DNA of 7,994 bases from Flavobacteriales bacterium (lineage in GTDB: Bacteria; Bacteroidota; Bacteroidia; Flavobacteriales_F; PHOS-HE28): NCBI GenBank assembly GCA_024640205.1, contig JAHEFL010000056.1, forward strand, positions 1-7,994, written 5' to 3'. Each line of letters opens with the position of its first letter. Position 1 is the first letter of the stretch. The notes below the pieces were generated by a model. The model worked only from the letters and a program-made list of their open reading frames with translations. It searched no databases and had not been told where the DNA came from. A program made the translations under genes and the position numbers. Shown here piece by piece: positions 6,180 to 7,994 of the stretch.

Positions 6180-7153
6180 TGGAATGGACCATTAGGCGTG
6201 CGGCTCTGGGCCTTGCACTGGGCGTTTTCGCGACACTGGGCGCCAGCGCTCAGGACCCGCAATTCACGCAGTTCTACGCCAACCCGCTATACCTGAACCC
6301 TGCCTTCGCAGGTACCGCGCGCTGCCCAAGGGTCGTGCTTAATTACCGCAATCAATGGCCGGCCTTGACCGGTACGTTCGTGACGACCAGCGCGAGCTAT
6401 GACCAGCATGTGGACGGAATGAGCGGTGGATTGGGTCTGTTGGTGACGAATGACCAAGCGGGGAAAGGAACACTCAACACCACCACGGTTAGTGGCATCT
6501 ATTCCTACCAGCAGGCCATTTCGAGGAAATTCTCAATAAAGGTTGGATTCCAAGCCACGTACTTCCAGAAATCCCTGGATTGGAGCAAGCTCACCTTCGG
6601 CGACCAGATCGATCCGAGGAGGGGCTTCATTTACAATACTAATGACGTTCCGCGTGGTGGGCAGGTCGGCAATGCGGATTTCAGTGCTGGCGTCCTGGGG
6701 TACTCCGACGTGTTCTTCGTTGGCTTCGCAGTGAACCACTTGACGGAACCAAATGAATCGCTTGTCGTAGGTGAGAGCAAACTTCCCATGAAACTCACCG
6801 GACATGCAGGCGCTTCGATCCCGATCGGGATGCGCGGCAAATACGGTTCCGCCCGGACCCGCATCTCGCCTAACGTACTATACCAGCAGCAAGCTGCGTT
6901 CCGTCAATTGAACCTGGGGATGTACCTCGACCATGGACCCATCACTGCGGGGGTGTGGTACCGTACCCGCGATGCGTTCATCGCGCTGATCGGCTTCTCC
7001 ACGGATAAGTTCAAGTTCGGATACAGCTACGACGTGACCACATCCAGCCTCACGACGGCCACGGCCGGTTCCCATGAGGTAAGCCTGCAAATGCAATTCA
7101 ATTGCAAACCGAAGAAAAGAAGGTTCCGCGTGGTGGCCTGCCCCACGTTCTGA
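6176..7153 (+). CDS. porP: PorP/SprF-family T9SS outer-membrane protein
   Basis: PorP/SprF proteins are outer-membrane beta-barrels associated with the T9SS, some needed for secretion or for attaching particular surface proteins. This protein has 325 residues, the usual size. The start is ATG 6176, with a second ATG immediately after it (6179), so the true first residue could be either. The signal peptide covers about 1-25 (ASA|QDPQ). The mature N-terminus QDPQFTQFYANPLYLNPAFAG (26-46) is the family hallmark, followed by VVLNYRNQWPAL. Alternating beta-strand sequence continues to HEVSLQMQFNCKP. The last 16 residues (CKPKKRRFRVVACPTF) are strongly basic with two cysteines, Cys310 and Cys322. 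gldJ follows after 29 bases on the same strand, so the two are probably co-transcribed. Several paralogues per genome are common, so it need not be the PorP of the porPKLMN operon. Confidence 0.92.
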   Translation: MMEWTIRRAALGLALGVFATLGASAQDPQFTQFYANPLYLNPAFAGTARCPRVVLNYRNQWPALTGTFVTTSASYDQHVDGMSGGLGLLVTNDQAGKGTLNTTTVSGIYSYQQAISRKFSIKVGFQATYFQKSLDWSKLTFGDQIDPRRGFIYNTNDVPRGGQVGNADFSAGVLGYSDVFFVGFAVNHLTEPNESLVVGESKLPMKLTGHAGASIPIGMRGKYGSARTRISPNVLYQQQAAFRQLNLGMYLDHGPITAGVWYRTRDAFIALIGFSTDKFKFGYSYDVTTSSLTTATAGSHEVSLQMQFNCKPKKRRFRVVACPTF

Positions 7154-7182
7154 ACCGGACCAGCAACGAAAGCGATACGACC

Positions 7183-7994
7183 ATGAGCCTAGCAAGGAAC
7201 ATCGGCCTTTTGATCACCGGAGCGGCGCTATTCAGCGCCTGCCAGTTCGAAAAGAGCGGAGCCACCGGGTGGAATTACAACGACTCCAAGAACGGAGGCT
7301 TCGAGAAGGTCGGCTTCGACGAGCAGGAGACCGGCCCCGGCCTGATCCTGGTTGAAGGGGGCCACTTCACCATGGGCCGCGTGACGGATGATCTGCTGCA
7401 CGAGTGGGACAACATCCCTCGCGCTGTAACGGTGTCCTCCTTTTACATGGATGAGGTGGAGGTGACCAACTTCTACTGGTTGGAATACCTCTACTGGTTG
7501 GACCGTGTGTTCGCCGCCGATTACCCGGAGATCTACAAGAAGGCCTTGCCGGACACCCTCGTTTGGAGGAGCAAATTGGCGTTCAATGAGCCTTACGTTG
7601 AGTATTACCTGCGCCATCCTGCCTACCGCGATTATCCGGTGGTCGGGATCAACTGGCTCCAGGCCAACGACTACTGCGCCTGGCGGACGGACCGCGTGAA
7701 CGAGGTCATCCTTATCCGAGAAGGTCTTTTCGAGCACTACCCGAACCAGATCAATGAGGACCACTTCACCACCGATGCATACCTGGCCGGCCAGTATGAG
7801 AGCGGGAAGAAGGTGGACGGTGTGACCGATTTCAACCCGAACAAGGATACCCGGAACATCAAGATGGAGGATGGCGTGCTGCTGCCGCGCTACCGCCTGC
7901 CGACCGAGGCGGAGTGGGAATATGCCGCATACGGCCTCGTGGGTAATACGGTCGATGAGCGCGTCGTTGAGCGTCGCATTTATCCATGGAACGG
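7183..7994 (+). CDS. gldJ: Gliding motility/T9SS lipoprotein GldJ, N-terminal part
   Basis: GldJ is an outer-membrane lipoprotein with a formylglycine-generating-enzyme (SUMF1)-like fold, required for gliding and for normal T9SS function, related to GldK/PorK. The frame starts at ATG 7183 and runs off the right edge after 270 full codons, roughly half of a typical GldJ. A lipoprotein signal peptide ends in the lipobox LFSAC, with Cys20 as the lipidated residue. The SUMF1-like domain begins near residue 51: GPGLILVEGGHFTMG (51-65), FYMDEVEVTNFYWLEYLYWL (87-106), YPVVGINWLQANDYCAWR (151-168) and RLPTEAEWEYAA (238-249). KALPDTLVWR and NEPYVEYYLRHPAYRDYP are segments I associate with GldJ rather than GldK. 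There is no promoter in the 29-base gap after porP. The enzyme active site of true FGE is not expected in this branch, and the C-terminal half cannot be assessed here. Confidence 0.93.
   Translation, partial: MSLARNIGLLITGAALFSACQFEKSGATGWNYNDSKNGGFEKVGFDEQETGPGLILVEGGHFTMGRVTDDLLHEWDNIPRAVTVSSFYMDEVEVTNFYWLEYLYWLDRVFAADYPEIYKKALPDTLVWRSKLAFNEPYVEYYLRHPAYRDYPVVGINWLQANDYCAWRTDRVNEVILIREGLFEHYPNQINEDHFTTDAYLAGQYESGKKVDGVTDFNPNKDTRNIKMEDGVLLPRYRLPTEAEWEYAAYGLVGNTVDERVVERRIYPWN

Noticed and set aside
7154..7182. Promoter between porP and gldJ
   Set aside because: The 29-base gap contains no TAnnTTTG-like box and no hairpin, so co-transcription with porP is the simpler reading.
7228..7764. 178-codon minus-strand frame
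   Set aside because: It is antisense to gldJ, whose conserved SUMF1-like motifs fix the coding strand. The reverse translation (VVV-, DLV-rich) is typical of a complement of codon-biased sequence.
1..7994. An entirely new system such as a defence island, mobile element or CRISPR locus
   Set aside because: Nearly all sequence belongs to recognised T9SS or housekeeping families. I saw no transposase, integrase, terminal inverted repeats, direct repeat array or compositional break.

Overview
The window comes from a Bacteroidota chromosome, most likely a high-G+C member of the Flavobacteriales. The evidence is a set of type IX secretion system (T9SS) and gliding genes that occur only in that phylum (porU, porV, a PorP/SprF-family protein and gldJ). 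Upstream elements also resemble the Bacteroidota TAnnTTTG -7 promoter box, and clear Shine-Dalgarno sequences at useful spacing are absent. G+C looks to be in the mid-50s percent by eye, higher than in classical Flavobacterium, so an uncultivated or environmental lineage is plausible. The organism call is an inference.

Layout from left to right. Positions 1-188 hold the 3' end of a plus-strand gene that resembles the C-terminus of DUF4956 proteins. It converges on a minus-strand cluster that reads right to left: porU (5989-2036), porV (1972-674) and ispF (677-192). The porV stop and the ispF start overlap as ATGA. A divergent intergenic region (5990-6175) separates this cluster from a plus-strand pair: a PorP/SprF-family outer-membrane protein (6176-7153), and gldJ (from 7183), which runs off the right edge. 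Every stretch over 300 bases lies within a gene.

How the genes fit together. T9SS cargo proteins cross the outer membrane through the SprA/Sov pore. PorV is the outer-membrane shuttle that receives cargo. PorU is the surface cysteine protease that removes the C-terminal sorting signal and attaches cargo to the surface. GldJ is a lipoprotein with a formylglycine-generating-enzyme (SUMF1)-like fold, needed for T9SS and gliding function. PorP/SprF-family proteins are outer-membrane partners in the same machinery. The window is therefore a secretion/motility locus with a housekeeping isoprenoid gene (ispF) translationally coupled to the end of the porU-porV cluster.

I found no mobile element, CRISPR array, tRNA or rRNA, and no evidence for an entirely new system. 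The least explained sequence is the divergent control region at 5990-6175. It contains a mirrored pair of -7-like elements, a stem-loop with a direct repeat in the putative porU leader, and a short upstream reading frame that ends on the porP start codon.
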